Shown here piece after piece: positions 1-12,959 of a stretch of DNA of 64,000 bases. The notes beneath the pieces were generated by a model. The model made no database searches and was not told the origin of the DNA. It saw only the letters and a list, made by a program, of their open reading frames with translations. This DNA comes from Apis mellifera. Taxonomy: Eukaryota; Arthropoda; Insecta; Hymenoptera; Apidae. Position 1 is the first letter of the stretch; each line of letters begins with the position of its first letter. A program made the translations under genes and the position numbers. The DNA is taken from NCBI RefSeq assembly GCF_003254395.2, contig NC_037642.1:7763736-7827735 (forward strand), read 5' to 3'.

Positions 1-2080
1 TGAAATCCGCGATGCACCGACGCATAGAAGAGACGTGTGACTAAATTCAGTCACGTATTTACACGGACTGTAAACTTGGGTGACGAACGGGGAAAGCTTT
101 ATTAAGACGAGACTCCCCACTTCGTAGCGAAGTATAAATCTCTTGGTAACGTCGCGGCTTTCTGCCGCTTGATTTGTGGCCGTGGTTAAGCCATGATCGT
201 CCCTGGTGGCTTTTTATCCGAGGCGTGGAATAGCATGGAATAGATTGCTAATTTTTATATAATTAAAACGTATTGTTCGAACGTTCATACATATGAAACG
301 TATGTTGATTCATTATACGCTTTATATATATATCGTAAATCATTGCATTCGCGTAAAATCACGAACGAGTCTTTTTTTTTTCTTCTTCTTTCACGAAAGA
401 AAGAATTTTACCATGAAAACTCAGAGTTCAGAACGTGGAGAGCGAATCGTGCTCGTTCAATTTCCATTTTGTTTCATCCCGATATCTCGATCGGTTGCCG
501 AGATACAAGGATTCAAAGTTTCCGCGATATTTAAAGATTATGAATGGACTCGGTGACCTGTTATATTTTCTTTTCCTAGAAACGCGTATTACGCTCTTCC
601 GCGAATCGATTGTCACTTGTCTGCAGTTTGGGATAGGTCAATGAGGCGAGGTGCGAGCGAGAGATCCGAGTAAGCGAAGAGGAAGGAGATGGTAAACGAT
701 CAAAAATTACCCTTCTCTTCACGCGACGATATCTCGGCAACCGAAAATGGTATCGAGATAAACGAGGAACCGTTTCAAAGGGGAAGAATCCGCGCTTCTA
801 ACGATCTTTCATCCGTTGATCCAAAGTCGTTATTCTCGGAATTGTAACGGTTCAAAGTTTTCCCTAATTTTAATAAGTTTTAATCAGGTGTTGTAAGGCG
901 AACGATTGAATATTTATCCACTGTTTTACACGACGATATTTTGGAAACCGGACGTCGTATTGAGATAAATCAAAAAGCGTTTTAAAGGGCAAGATTTTTC
1001 GCTTCTAACGATCGTTCACTCGTTGATAGGATGTTACTATTTTCGGAGATACGGCGATTCGAAGTTTTCGTAAATTTTAGTGCGCTTTTAATCGAGATAT
1101 ATTACGATATGATCGTAGGGATATTTTAATCGATTTTTAATCGTCGATAATATGAAAAGTAATATTAAAAATTTGAAAGATCCATCTCTTAAACAGTCAT
1201 GGACGAATATTCTTGAATTGTTTATGTAAAATAATATTCGCATAAAATTTGCAATCATTAAAAAAAAAAAAAGTCAATAAATATGTTATCAATTATTCAA
1301 TCCTTTTTTACGAACATCATTCTCCGTTTTTCTATTTTCATAAAGAGAATTTTAAATCGCCTCGGTTTTATTACATTTTTTACACCGTTGTAAAATGTCA
1401 ATTTATAAACCGGTGCCATTTATCACTGAAAACGAGTTATCTTCGATATTTCACGCTACCATTTAACTACCAAATTTCTTCTCTGCTACGTATTTACGTG
1501 TTTTTATCGGGAAATATTTGAATTTTATTTCCGCTACTTTATTTCCCAATATCGATTATTTTTAATTTCGTTACAAATTTTCGCGCTTCTATATCGGGGA
1601 CAATTTAATTTTCAACTTTCCCTTATCTTATTTTACGATCGAAATCGTCCCGAGATCAAATCCATCGCAAAATTCCCATCCGGAAGAATTGTTTGATGAC
1701 AAAATCGTCTCAGGGATAGAATACCTTCCGCCGTAACGAATGGCCGAAAATTGAATTTATCAATCTTTATATACACTACGAGTATCTGCCCGAAAATAAA
1801 ACTTCTTCTTTCTTCTCTTTCCAACCTTTATTTCAAAATCAAATTCGAAGATCCAAATATCAAAAAATTCAACTCGTAACTAACCAACTTTCCTGCTTCC
1901 CTTTCCCCTTTCCCCCTTTTTCCTTTCTTTTCTTTTTCGACTCTCAAACCCAACGATTTCTCAACGAGATCCACTTAAAAAAAAAACCTCCGAAACTTGT
2001 AAAGGAAAAAAAAGAAAACCAAAATGCAAGGAATTTCCAAGTTTCGACGGGGAGGTCGAGGCGTGCTGGTTAGCCCGTAA
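1..2080. other. Non-coding block containing a degenerate tandem repeat
   Basis: AT-rich DNA without a recognisable exon. A diverged ~207-bp tandem repeat occupies about 470-1140. From 1141 to 2080 only AT-rich sequence and short pyrimidine runs (about 1895-1940) are seen. It is probably hth intron, but the distance to the identified exon makes this inference. Confidence 0.5.
470..1140. repeat. Degenerate tandem repeat, period about 207 bp
   Basis: Two full units align clearly, 721-887 and 928-1095. Both contain the run ACGACGATAT, then GAGATAAA, GTTT(C/T)AAAGGG, GCTTCTAACGATC, a CGTTGAT block, and a GATTC/GGTTC-AAGTTTTC block before TTTTAATC. The spacers before each unit also align (AAACGATC versus GAACGATT). 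A partial third copy is visible at about 485-545 (GAGATAC, GATTCAAAGTTT), and decayed similarity continues to about 1140. It has no reading frame and no terminal repeats. It looks like a diverged satellite-like or dispersed repeat family rather than a recent microsatellite. Confidence 0.75.
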
Positions 2081-2110
2081 AAACCGAAACCGAAACCGAA
2101 ACCGAAACCG
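2081..2110. repeat. (AAACCG)5 hexamer microsatellite
   Basis: Five perfect AAACCG units in a row. They sit at the edge of a GC-richer patch that continues to about 2600. Confidence 0.95.
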
Positions 2111-4500
2111 AGGTTTTCTCTTCTCCGAGCGAACGATTTCACAGTGGCCCGGCCGCGGTTGATATATTTTTCTTCGCGGTCCCGGTATTGCCGTGTAAAC
2201 CCAATAAAGAGGCACGAACGAGCGGCCACACACGACGACGCGGCGTACGGTGGACGAGACGAGTGGGTGTTGCGCCCGTTCCATCTCCTCCTCGCCTCGG
2301 CGAGGAGGAACGTTTCGTTCTCGACGAACGGGGAATTACGGACAATAAAAGGATTCCGGTGATCGGGCTCGTGGAAGAACGTGGTTTCTACGAGCTGCTG
2401 CCTGCCCGCGGCCGGCCCGCAAACAAACGGGGCCGGGATTTTCTCTTTTATAACCGGGCCAGAGCGGTTCACTTCGCGGAAGCCGCCGCTTATCGGCCGC
2501 TCCCGCTTCTTCTTCTTCTTCCTTCTGGATCAACAAACGTGCTCTGGCGTGTCGCAGCTTTCACACCCGTCCCTCCCTTTTCTCATTCAGTTTAGACAAA
2601 AGTCCGCATTTAGCGGATATTTCGCGCCCGGTCTTCCACTCCCTCGAAATAATCGTCCAGGCCAATTTCGATTTAACCAAGTAAACCCGATTCTTTTCTC
2701 TACAAATATATATACGTATATTCGGAAGAGTTCAGAAAATGGTATATAATTCGAAAAATATCTTTTCAAGTTGACAAATTAAGTAATTACATAATTTAAT
2801 ATAGATTTGTAAAGAGAATATTTTTGAAATTTTCCGTATGACGGAAATTAATAAATTTATAAACAAGATCGTAACTGTTGAAAGCTTCTTTAATAAGTCG
2901 ATAAAACTTGCATCTCCTCTCTTTCTTCATTTAATTTCTTCAAAACGCGGGAAATTTTCGAAAAGCTCGGTTTCCAATTTCCCAGAGACCACCCTCGCGA
3001 TATTTCGCCCCTGTTTCACCGGCTCGCGGAAATTAAACGAGATATCGATCTAGGCGTTCGATATGGTGGCGGAGCAGGAAGTGCGTTCGCCGCTCGTGCA
3101 CACGTCGGGATTAACGAAAGCGTGTAACGAGCGCGGTGGATTTCACGCGCGTGCAACCCCACGTCGGATGAAACGTGTTCCCGTTTCGGATATGGGACTA
3201 AACCAACGCGCGATTCCAACGCGATTGCTTCTGTATACGTAATAATAACGACGCTCGAGAGAGAGAGAGAGAGAGCGATGGTCAGCCACGCGGCCATGAA
3301 CGATTTCTCACAAAAGGGGAGCACGGTTGGAGGCCGGCTGCGAAATGCACAATATCGTCAAATTTCATTATCGATGCAATAATGCGGCCTTAATTCGCCT
3401 TAGAAAAACGATGGGCCCATCGTTGCTCTCTTGCTCCCGTGTCGCGGTTCGATGCTTCCGTTCCGCGTTCAATGGCACCCTGGGACGTCCCGGGGGACCT
3501 TTGGTTCACGTGTGGAGCGGCTCGAAAAAAGGGCCACGAACCGCGCCGTGTGTGGAGAGGACCCCCCTCCTTTCCGGTATGATCTTTTTTCGGTTTTTGT
3601 TCTTTTCGACCGCGCGCACTCGAGAACAAGGTTGAGAGACGTGTAGAAAGGGAGGAGAGAAACGTTTGATGAGAAGAGGAGAATTCGCGCAATGTCCAAA
3701 TTTGAAGTTTGGAAAAATTTCGATTCGAATAATTTTTGAAATCGGAGATATTGAATGAAGAGATTGAAGTGGCAATAAAGTCGACTTACCTATTGCAAAA
3801 TATATCCTCGAGATACCGTCCCTGGATATTTATGGGTCCGATAATTCGAACTGGTCGAATGGCGAGGATTTATTAGCCCGTCACGTGCGATCTTGCACTT
3901 CAAAATCTTGCTAATGGACATCAATTATACGTTGGATTATCGTCGTTTCGGGAATTGGGCATCGGTTGGACCACGTCTGAAATAACGCGGCCGATTTGTA
4001 TTCGCGCTGCCTCGTTAGACGTTTCAAGGAATCGTTTACCGTGGACGCGTTTAATGTAAGTAGGTTAGAGGCGTGGAAGACGACCGGTCCATTGGCCGGT
4101 ACGGATTTAATTTCGCCTGTTGATTTCTCGGAATCCGTTCTACGTAGATCCGAGTGCCAAGCCTTCGTCGAGAAAACCGTTCCTCTTCCATATTTCTCTT
4201 ATACGAAGAATCTTATCTCGTTATTCACGAATCGAAAGGTCGTTCGTTTCTTACAAAATTCATAGAGAGATTATTATCCAAACAAAGTGGAGAGCAAAAA
4301 AGCTTCTTCCAAATCTAAGATATGTATATATATATTTCACAATTTTAAAGTTCCTTTACCTCTTTCGACGTTCTCTCGAAACTTCTCTCGAATCTTTTCG
4401 AGAAAAACGGAAGGGAAAGCCCAGTCAGCTGCTCTCTGTGCAAATCCAGCCTCCTCCCCCGAACGAGTTGGAGGGGAAGGATTCGTTTTGAATCGATTTA
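2111..4500. other. Non-coding block, GC-richer 2110-2600 and 3050-3650
   Basis: No exon is recognised. GC- and CpG-rich stretches alternate with AT-rich DNA (2700-2960). Overlapping open frames here run on both strands at once and match no family I know. A (GA)n tract lies at 3257-3275. An AGGTAAGT donor-like string is present on the minus strand at 3784-3791, without other support for an exon. Confidence 0.5.
3257..3275. repeat. (GA)n microsatellite
   Basis: An uninterrupted GA run of 19 bases. Confidence 0.95.
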
Positions 4501-4504
4501 ACCG

Positions 4505-4523
4505 AGTTTTTCTCAGGTAAGCC
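4505..4523 (+). other. Candidate recursive splice (ratchet) site
   Basis: The sequence GTTTTTCTCAGGTAAGCC joins an acceptor-like pyrimidine tract plus CAG directly to a donor-like GTAAGC, with the junction at 4516|4517. This zero-length-exon layout is the known consensus of recursive splice sites in very long insect introns. It lies on the same strand as the hth exon. The pyrimidine tract is short and no RNA data are available. Confidence 0.3.
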
Positions 4524-7500
4524 TCCGTCACGGTCGTACGACGTTCCGCTCGCGTTTATCTCGATGGAACTGGCTGAAAGCGGACTAACGCAACCACTGA
4601 AAGGGACACAGGGGGAAAGGAGAACCGCGTTGACCCCGCGTGTACCTCTGTCGTGTGTACACAAACACGGTGTCCCCGCGCTATCGCCGGGGAGATGTTT
4701 AATGTTTTCGAACTGTTTGAGAATAATATTTACTCGCAGCGCGCGCGGCCAGGACCTTGGATGGCTGCTTCCGGTTTATGCCCGCGTCTCAACCACGCCA
4801 ACGTTCTTATCGCGCCTTCCAGATTTCCCATACAGTCGTTGATCATGCACGCGCGTGCCTCGTCGTGGACGTTGCGGATTTCAAAAGTTAATCGTGTTAA
4901 TAGTTCGCCTCGCCTCGTGTTTCGATTATACACACCATTTCGATTTCGATAATAGCGGTTGATTTTTTGATCGTCATTGGTTTGGTGAAAACGTACGTTC
5001 AATTCCTGATTCGCTTCTTGCTTGAGTAAATATCTTTTTCTCTCTTTTTTTTCCGCGTATCGTTCATTCACTTTCTTACGCAAGAGACTTCTTTGATTTG
5101 AATGGAAAGGAATAGAAAATTTTGTGATCGTGATGGGAAGAAATTTAAGAAATTAAATGAAAGAATCGTTCTTATCGAGGATGATGACAAAGAGTTCTTA
5201 CAATTCTTCGTTGAGAAGGATTTGAAGCGCGTCCTCCTTCGAAAAAAAAGACGGTCGTAAATCGAGGAGGAAAGTTTTCCGACCACAAGCTGTTCGATTC
5301 GCGATGAAATGTCAGGCGTGTTCGAGGGAAATGGAGTTGGCCGATTCCACGAAGTGTCTGTCGTCGATCGAAACGAGCGTGGATGGAATAGCAAGCCACG
5401 TTTCCCGCATCGTCGGCCCGAAAGGTGCACCACCTACGAGCAACCTTCACCTACGAGGCAGGCTGCACGCGAGGTAATGATAGCAATTACCCGCCGTGAC
5501 TTGCATTCTCCACCCTCCGTGTCACGATGACCCGCTACTTTCTCTCTCTCTCTCTTCCTCTCTTTGCGTTGTACTCGTCCTCCGTCGAGGATGAATTTTC
5601 ACAATTTTCAACCGCGTGTTGACACCGATTTTCTCGCCTTCTATCGATCGATATTCCTCTTTCGGCAAATCCATCTTCGTTATCGTTCTAATTTCTAATA
5701 AAATCTCGATACTTCTCAAACACTTGGACTCGTCGTAACTTCTCATCAGCGTCTCGTATCTCCACGACGAGGCCCTAAATCATCGCGGTCCAACTCGTCG
5801 GATTCTCCCTCCGAATTAGCCTCGACGATGATGATGACCGTGGATCGGAAACATCCGTCGTCTGACACCGCAACGAGCGATAAAAAAAAGAAGAAGGAAG
5901 AAGGAAAAGAAACAGGAGGAGGAGGAAGAGAGGAGACACGGTTAAGAGGCGACATTGGGTGCTTACACCCGAGAAACGAGCCCTCGTAAAGTTTATCGTC
6001 GTTGCGGGAGCGAGAGGGCCGATAAGAGGAGGAAGCAAGCCCGACGCTCTTTTTCCACCGAGGATTGTCAAAATAGCCGATCTTTATGTCGCTTTTATAG
6101 GCGCTCCACTCGTTACGAGCGTGAAATCCAACCTCTTCCGGAGGACACGCCAGTCTCTCCTCCACGCTTCCTCTCCTCTCTCTCTCTCTCTCTCTTCGCA
6201 GTGACGAACTTTTCGAAAAACTTCGCGCTCGGACGACCGATAACCGACGCCGACCCGTTGCGAGGGGGGCGTTCGTCCTTTGAAACACATGGCGAGCAAA
6301 CGGGCTCGAAGGAGAAAGACTTTTACCCCACGGGGGGCCCACGTGGCTTTTCAACGGCGCGGCGTGCCGTATCGTCCGCTTCGAGTGTTCGGTTACCCGG
6401 GCCGGGAACGTTGGAAAATGTGTACCGGGCTCCCGCCTGGAACAATATACATAGAATTTTCGAAGGGACGGCTTGCGGTTAATTAAGACGATTCCGGGTA
6501 AAAGTTTCGCTTTTTGGGAAAACCGGGGTCGAGAATTTTTGGGAACCGGGACTGGCTGGGTTCTCGGGGACTTATCGGGGGTGTCGATCGTTCTTCGTCT
6601 CGGCCCGGCTTTGTTCAACGGCATTGTTTCCGATCCCTCGATCGATAAGATTTCCTTCCAGGTTTTCGTTGCGCCGATACTCGTTAAGAGAGATATCCTT
6701 GCTGGGGAATAAAGAAATCTGTGAGAAAAGTATTTTTTAATTCGAACGAGGAAGGAGGGAGGAAAGAGGGATCGTTTCCAGCGCGATACGATTTATGAAA
6801 AAGAGAAGAAGAGGAGGAAGGAAGGTAAAATATTCCGCGTTGGGCAAAGAAGGTTGGGCAGGGGAATCTTTTCTACCGTTTCTCGAACAAATCCCCTAGA
6901 TGGAAGGCCGGGGAGGCGCGTGGCCAACCTGCAATTATTACGCCGCGGCTCCTTTCAACCGAGCCCAGGACTGGACCCATAAAAAATTCTGTCTGCGGCG
7001 AGCCGCTATCGGGACAGTGGCCGGAAACGTTCTAATTTCCGACAAACAGCGCCACTTTTTCCCGCGGCCCTTCCGCGCTCCCGTATCGCCTCGTTGTGCC
7101 GGTTTTTGTCGCCCGTCGTTGGACGACCTACTACCTGTTATTATCGCGTGTCGGTCCAACGGTGAGAACATAAAGCTGTCGGCCAACACGGCCATTCCTA
7201 TGCCTCTCCCATTCCCATCCGAAAAAAATATTAACACAGATGCTTTCCGTTTAAACGTTTACGCGAACAGCCTCGAGTTTAATTTCTTCGTTTCCTCGAC
7301 TCCATGTGTTTATATATATATAAATATCGTTTTTATTAACTGACTGTATCTGTCCAGGTATCCGTATCTCTGACAATAAACATTGGAAATTAGGAGAAGT
7401 CGAGTGGAAATTAGCGAGTTGGAAACTTAAAATTCATTACCAATCTCTCCCTTTCTTTCTCCCTCTTCTTCAAGTTGCATCGAAGCAACAATTAAGTTTA

Positions 7501-9716
7501 AACGTATCCTCCAATCTAAATCAAATTAAATTGTTATAAATATATATCCGATATTTAAATATCCCACGAATTTCTTTCCGTTTACTACTCTCGATTCGAT
7601 GTTATTAATCTAAAAATCTAATTCGACATTTTCGATATTTCCCTTCTTCTCTCAAATTTGGAATTTGGAACAGAGAAACCGTGCTATCTGATCTACACTT
7701 TTCCCCCTTCCTATAAACTCCTCTATAAAACTGCGTAACTCGACGATATTATGGGAATCGGTATTTGGAATCGGCACTTTCGCGACACTTTCTCCCAGAA
7801 GAGAATCGTTATCGCGTAAATTTCTCGCGTCATCGGGAGATGGGTCCCTCGCATTCCACGTTTAATAACGACTCACCGTTTTATCGTGGTTTCTCCTCGT
7901 AAAAGGCCGCCGGTACGCAAATTCGATGATCGACGCATTTATCGACGCCTGGTTTCGAGCGGTAGGGAGGAGAGGGGAGGAGGCGATAACGGAGGGGGAA
8001 GCCTCGACAGGGGTGGCCCACGTCATTCCTCCTCGGAGGCGATCGGGGAAACGGTGAACGGCACGGATAAGATCCGGGGAACCTCTTTGGAGAGCAATGG
8101 GCAGGTGTCGGTTGGCCACTTTCATTTCGCGCGCCTCCCGGGTTTGTTCGGGTATGAAATTACTTCGAGCCGGCCGGTACGTCCTCCTCGTCCACGTTTC
8201 CGGTCGTACGTTATTCTTCTCCTCCCTTCCATCCGTTCGTTCGACACTTCCCACACGGGGCGTATGGCGTGCGCTCGTGTAACGCCACTCGTTTCAAAAG
8301 GGCCGAAAAGTGAATATCATTTCGATTCTTCGAAAAGCATACATATATATCGCAATTCTTGCCGTGCAACAATGCTGGTCGTTAAACAGATGTTTTCCTC
8401 GGGAAGGCAGTTCGAAAATTCTCATCGAAAACGTCCCCCGAGAGTCCTGTTCAAAATTAATTACGAGTTATGAAGCGCGACACGAAGGTGAAGATCGTGG
8501 TTCCAACCCGCCTATTTAGAGACCTATTCCGCAAGAGGGATGATAACCGTCCCCCTCGAAAGTAAGAAAAGTAAGAAAAGACTGCCAACCCTACGCAGCT
8601 TCGGTATCTCGTCGTTAAAGGCTGGCTCAATTACTTCGATGAATCTTCAATTAGAGGGGTCCACCGGCAGTTTCGCAATTTCAACAACCGGGCCCTCGTG
8701 GGGTGGTTAATGCGCGGCCGCGATAATACAGGATAGGGTCGGCGTGGGCGAAGGAATCGAAGAAAAAAAAAGAAAGAAAAGAGAGGGAAAAGGATCGGGC
8801 GATGGTTGGGCCCAGATAGCGTAAAAATTCGGGCCCTCGAAGGGAGGGGAGGCCTCGTTAAACGCCGTCCACGCCGTATTTCGAAATCTCGATCTCGAAG
8901 GGAAAAAAGGGGGGAGCTTCCTCGAGCGCGAGTTTCCTGTGCGTCTGTACCCACCTTAACGATGTAATTATACATTCCTCGTACGGTGGCCGTTCGCGGC
9001 TCGATCCTTCCCCCTCGCTTAATTGTCGCGCGCATTAAAGCCGCCACAATTTTTTGCGTTATTCGTGAAATTTACGCGAGACCAACCACCACTGCACTCC
9101 GACTTCTATCTTCTCTCTCTGCGCGTCCTCTTGTTCGGGTCGCCGATCGAGAGAGAAAGAGAGATCCCTCGCCCATATTTGTGTGTCGTCGAGGCTCGTT
9201 AACGAGTGAGCGCGACGAGGAGAGGAGGCATTAATGGCGGAGGAGGAAAGAGGAGGAGATCCCGAGCCTACGTAGCTCAGGGTAATCGGGAATTAATTAA
9301 AGTTTATGTCGCCGTTGTAAACGTTTATAACTCGTCGGGGGAGGGGACAGGTGTTTTTATCCAGGCACGTGCCTGAAGAAAGAGACTCGTTTATTACTCG
9401 CCCGTTCTTCCTTCCAGTCTCCTCTTCGCGTCCCGTTCCAGTTTGCTTTTCCCTTCCTCGGGGAGGGGCTGAAAAATATTTAGAAAAATCGGGCGGACAA
9501 AGTCGTAAGTAGGGAGCAACAGGTTGGCGCCGATATCGCGGCAGCTCGCGACGAACCTCGAATTTATTGCGCTCGATTTTCGGAAGAAGGGCGGTATCGC
9601 TTTCGCCGATTTCGAGAAAGAAAAATATTCCACGTTCGTATCCCTTTTCGTACAAATGCTTTATTCCCTTTTTGAGCTTTTAAAATAACGCCTCTTGTAT
9701 TTCTAATAAAGAATAT

Positions 9717-9723
<7 letters not shown>
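4524..9723. other. Non-coding block with simple repeats
   Basis: No exon is recognised. The long minus-strand frame over 5746-6624 crosses a CT microsatellite and low-complexity sequence, and has no recognisable domain. GC-richer patches occur at about 5950-6650, 6900-7150 and 7960-9290, with AT-rich DNA at 7300-7700. Confidence 0.5.
6176..6195. repeat. (CT)n microsatellite
   Basis: A CT run with a short imperfect extension on its left side. Confidence 0.95.

Positions 9724-9780
<57 letters not shown>
9724..9780. repeat. (TA)28 microsatellite
   Basis: 57 bases of uninterrupted TA. It is followed by a short CT run at about 9785-9795. Confidence 0.97.
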
Positions 9781-9784
<4 letters not shown>

Positions 9785-10059
9785 TTCTCTCTCTCATCTT
9801 GTTGATAGCATCGCGCAACTTTTACCAATGACCAAATAAGAAAAAAGAAAAAAGAAAAAGAAAAAATGCAAAACGAATGAATTTCGAAAGAAAATGATGG
9901 AACGACACGTTAGCTAAAAATACCACTGTAATGGTATTCCGGGACAACACGTAGCATCCGGGTTATCGGTCGCTGGAGTAATTCGTTGCTGGAGGCGAGC
10001 GAGAAGCGCGGTAGCGCGACAAGAGACGCCTCGAGACCGTGTTACGACGCGGCCATAAA

Positions 10060-10220
10060 CGTTTCCCCGGCTAATATTGAATTATGATACCGGCGTTGTA
10101 GGTACATACTCAATAAAATATTAAATTCCGCCCAGATAACCGTGCACCACCGTGCCTCCGTTTATCTAACCTATCCTCCATTAAAATCCAGTTCCCGAAC
10201 ACTGTGGCGATACCCGATAA
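10060..10220. promoter_or_regulatory. Candidate cis-regulatory patch (GATA and homeodomain-like motifs)
   Basis: This repeat-free stretch contains GGCTAATATTGAATTATG, CAGATAACC, TTTATCTAACC, CCATTAAAATCC and CCGATAAGAATATTTAATTG, a cluster of GATA-type and AT-homeodomain-type words. It is flanked by a GA microsatellite at 10254. The call rests on motif density only. Confidence 0.2.
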
Positions 10221-10253
10221 GAATATTTAATTGCCCCGCGTGTGTTAGGGTCC

Positions 10254-10271
10254 AGAGAGAGAGAGAGAGAG
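10254..10271. repeat. (AG)9 microsatellite
   Basis: 18 bases of uninterrupted AG. Confidence 0.95.
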
Positions 10272-10353
10272 TCGCGCGATAATTAGAATAAGAACCGCGT
10301 GGTGTTTTCGTGGCCACGTGGCTCGTTTGCATACACAACGATGGATCGTTGAA

Positions 10354-10379
10354 GGAGGAGGAGGAGGAGGAGGTGGAGG
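10354..10379. repeat. (GGA)n microsatellite
   Basis: GGA units with one GGT interruption near the right end. Confidence 0.93.
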
Positions 10380-11810
10380 GTTTAGGCCACGCTCGCTAAA
10401 CTTGCGCAATCTCTTATCGGGCAAGCGCTATCCTTGCGCCGCGAATACCGGTTGCAACACCTTGTAATCCAAAGATACATAGTTAGCGGAGGAACGAGCT
10501 TTGACTTTCCTCTTTCGTGCGGTTAATGAACACACGTAAGTCACTCGCAAAAGTCGCTTTGTACATCTCTTAACGAGTTTGAATTATCAAAGTCAACGGA
10601 AGACGGTCACGGAAGCTCGCCTCGCCTCGTTCACGATCAAAGGATTTCGTTATCAGGAGGATTTTCCTCGTTAATGAAATTGTTCCACGATTTCATTCGA
10701 AAATTTCGCGTCGTCAATTCTCCTCTCGTTCATGCTTTTTCAAATTTATCGGAAAACCAGATTAAGATTAGGCTAAGATTGTGCAGTAGCTTTTCTCTTC
10801 TCATCGTGTTAATATAAACCCACGTAATTGGAAACTTTGCGGTGGCTCGAGTATGGATATTCGAATAATGAGTTGAGCGCCGATTTTGATAAGAAAGATT
10901 TCGTCATCGTTGAAGTATTAAACGTGCTTCGACGGATATCACAAAAATTGATTAAAACTCCACCATTCCTAATGTATACATATATATATGAATATATCGT
11001 TTAATAAAGATAAATATTTTCCTGTTTTCTCTGCATCTCTACCTTGTCAAAAAAAGAAAAAGAAAGGAGAGGAAAACTCGATTCACGGGCAGGATGGGAA
11101 AAAGGCAAATCGAAGAGGAAACGGAGGAATCGCGGGAGCGTAAACTTGTACTCCTCGTTTAAGCGGGAATGGTTCGTTAGGCAGAGCAGTTTTTCTGGCC
11201 TGACTCGAGGAGGAGTTTTTCGAGGCAGCTGCAGAGGGCTACCACCTTCTGCACGAGAGTCGATCCTTTTCCCTCCAACCTCCTTTCCTCGCGTTCCCTT
11301 TTCGTGTCGTCGACACATGGACGTCGCGCAGAAGGACGCGCGAAACGGTGGCCCTTCGAAGGGGGAAAATGAAAGGCCTCTCCTTAGTTAGAGAAATTTT
11401 GCATATTCGTTTGCCACGGTATTCTTCCACATTCCTCGCGACCTCTTTGTCGCGAGCTAATCTTATTCTCGGTTCGTTCTGTCCCTCCTGTCATCTGGAA
11501 TTCCTTCATGATGGGGAATCGGTTCGAATCGCTTCGTCGCGGATTCTCTACAACAGTTTGAGAAAAGGAGAGAGAGAGTTTGTTCGGAATAGGGATCTGA
11601 AAGAGAAATTCGATCGATCGATTGTTATTGGGAATATTTAATTGTTATCACAGCGCGTTTATTCGTTTGGGGGTGGAAGGGAAAATTATCGTTTGTCGCG
11701 AATGAAATTGATTGATGAAGTAGATTCGAGAAGATGATAATTAATAATAATAGTTTAACGTGTGTTTAGAAGGGGAATTTATTATTTAAAAATTGATCAT
11801 CGAAGGAGAA

Positions 11811-12033
11811 ATTTTCCATGTATATATAATGAATATCTAATTGAAACGTTTACTTTTATATAGGGAATGTGTGTTTATGTGTAAAATTAACCGAGGTAAA
11901 GATTGTTTATCGAGTGCAAATATGAAAGGATTGATTATCGGGAATTATTCGAAGGAGAGATTCTTAATTATATAGTGAATGTCTAATTGGATTATCCGCT
12001 TGTTGTTCCTTCGTATATGTAAATTGAACTGAC
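11811..12033. repeat. Diverged tandem duplication, period about 139 bp
   Basis: The stretch from 11811 (CGAAGGAGAAATT, then AATGAATATCTAATTG, then TTATGTGTAAAATTAAC) recurs from 11950 (CGAAGGAGAGATT, then AGTGAATGTCTAATTG, then ATATGTAAATTGAAC). The similarity is imperfect but keeps the same order of blocks. No coding potential is seen. Confidence 0.6.
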
Positions 12034-12843
12034 CTAACCAATGACCGGTTTGCCACGGTGAAATTATACTAGAGGTGATAACTGGTTATTTAATAATTAG
12101 ACCAATTTTCATAAATCGACGCTAATGAGTGAGCTATCGGTAAGATTGTAATTCATGAGATAAATGGGGAGATATATTGGAAAAATATTCATACAGATCG
12201 GTCCCATCCATTCTTCACCATCAATTTATTTCGCATTCCATTGTTTCAGATACACGCTATATAAAATGTTGTCCATATATATATATATATGTACAATCAA
12301 GATTATTGCTGAAATTTTATAAAAGTGTTCGCTATTTTTTTATTCGTCGCAATATTAATACGAGAAGTATAGCATGATACTTATCGCAGATTACAATGTA
12401 TTTTGAATAAATTATATGGTTGATGTGTATATCTGATAAGAAAATATTGATTTAAATTAATACATTCTCAGTTGTACATTTTCGCTACACCATTAAAAAA
12501 CAAACATTTCTATTAATAAACTTCCGATTTTATTGCTTATAAATACACAGTTATCTATTTAATATTCGCATACATTAAATAATATGTACATAAATACATT
12601 TTCTGCATAAACATATTATCCATCGATACATACGCACACACATATATTATATACACAAAGATTTTCGAAGACGCATATTTTTAAAGGAAATTTAAAAAAA
12701 ACAAATCAGAAGAAATTCTTTATCAGAAGAAACAATCCAAATGCAACGTGGAGTTATTATTATTATTTTTTTTTTCTAAAAGAAACTGAGAGATCGGATT
12801 TCAAGGAAAAAGGAAGGAAGTGTGACCGCGAGCAGTGCTCATT

Positions 12844-12846
<3 letters not shown>

Positions 12847-12886
<40 letters not shown>
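12847..12886. repeat. (GA)20 microsatellite
   Basis: 40 bases of uninterrupted GA, among the longest GA tracts in the window. Confidence 0.97.
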
Positions 12887-12889
<3 letters not shown>

Positions 12890-12959
12890 TATGCCCGCGG
12901 TTGAAACGGTTTCAGTGGCGGAAAGAGGCGGGCGAAGGGGAAGGCAAAGAGGCGCGCAT

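Noticed and set aside
5746..6624. 292-codon minus-strand open frame, the longest seen
   Set aside because: It crosses a CT microsatellite and low-complexity Arg/Ser/Pro sequence, contains no recognisable domain, and several other frames are open in the same GC-rich stretch.
7341..7362. TGTCCAG|GTATCC as a recursive splice site
   Set aside because: The donor half is poor and there is no continuous pyrimidine tract.
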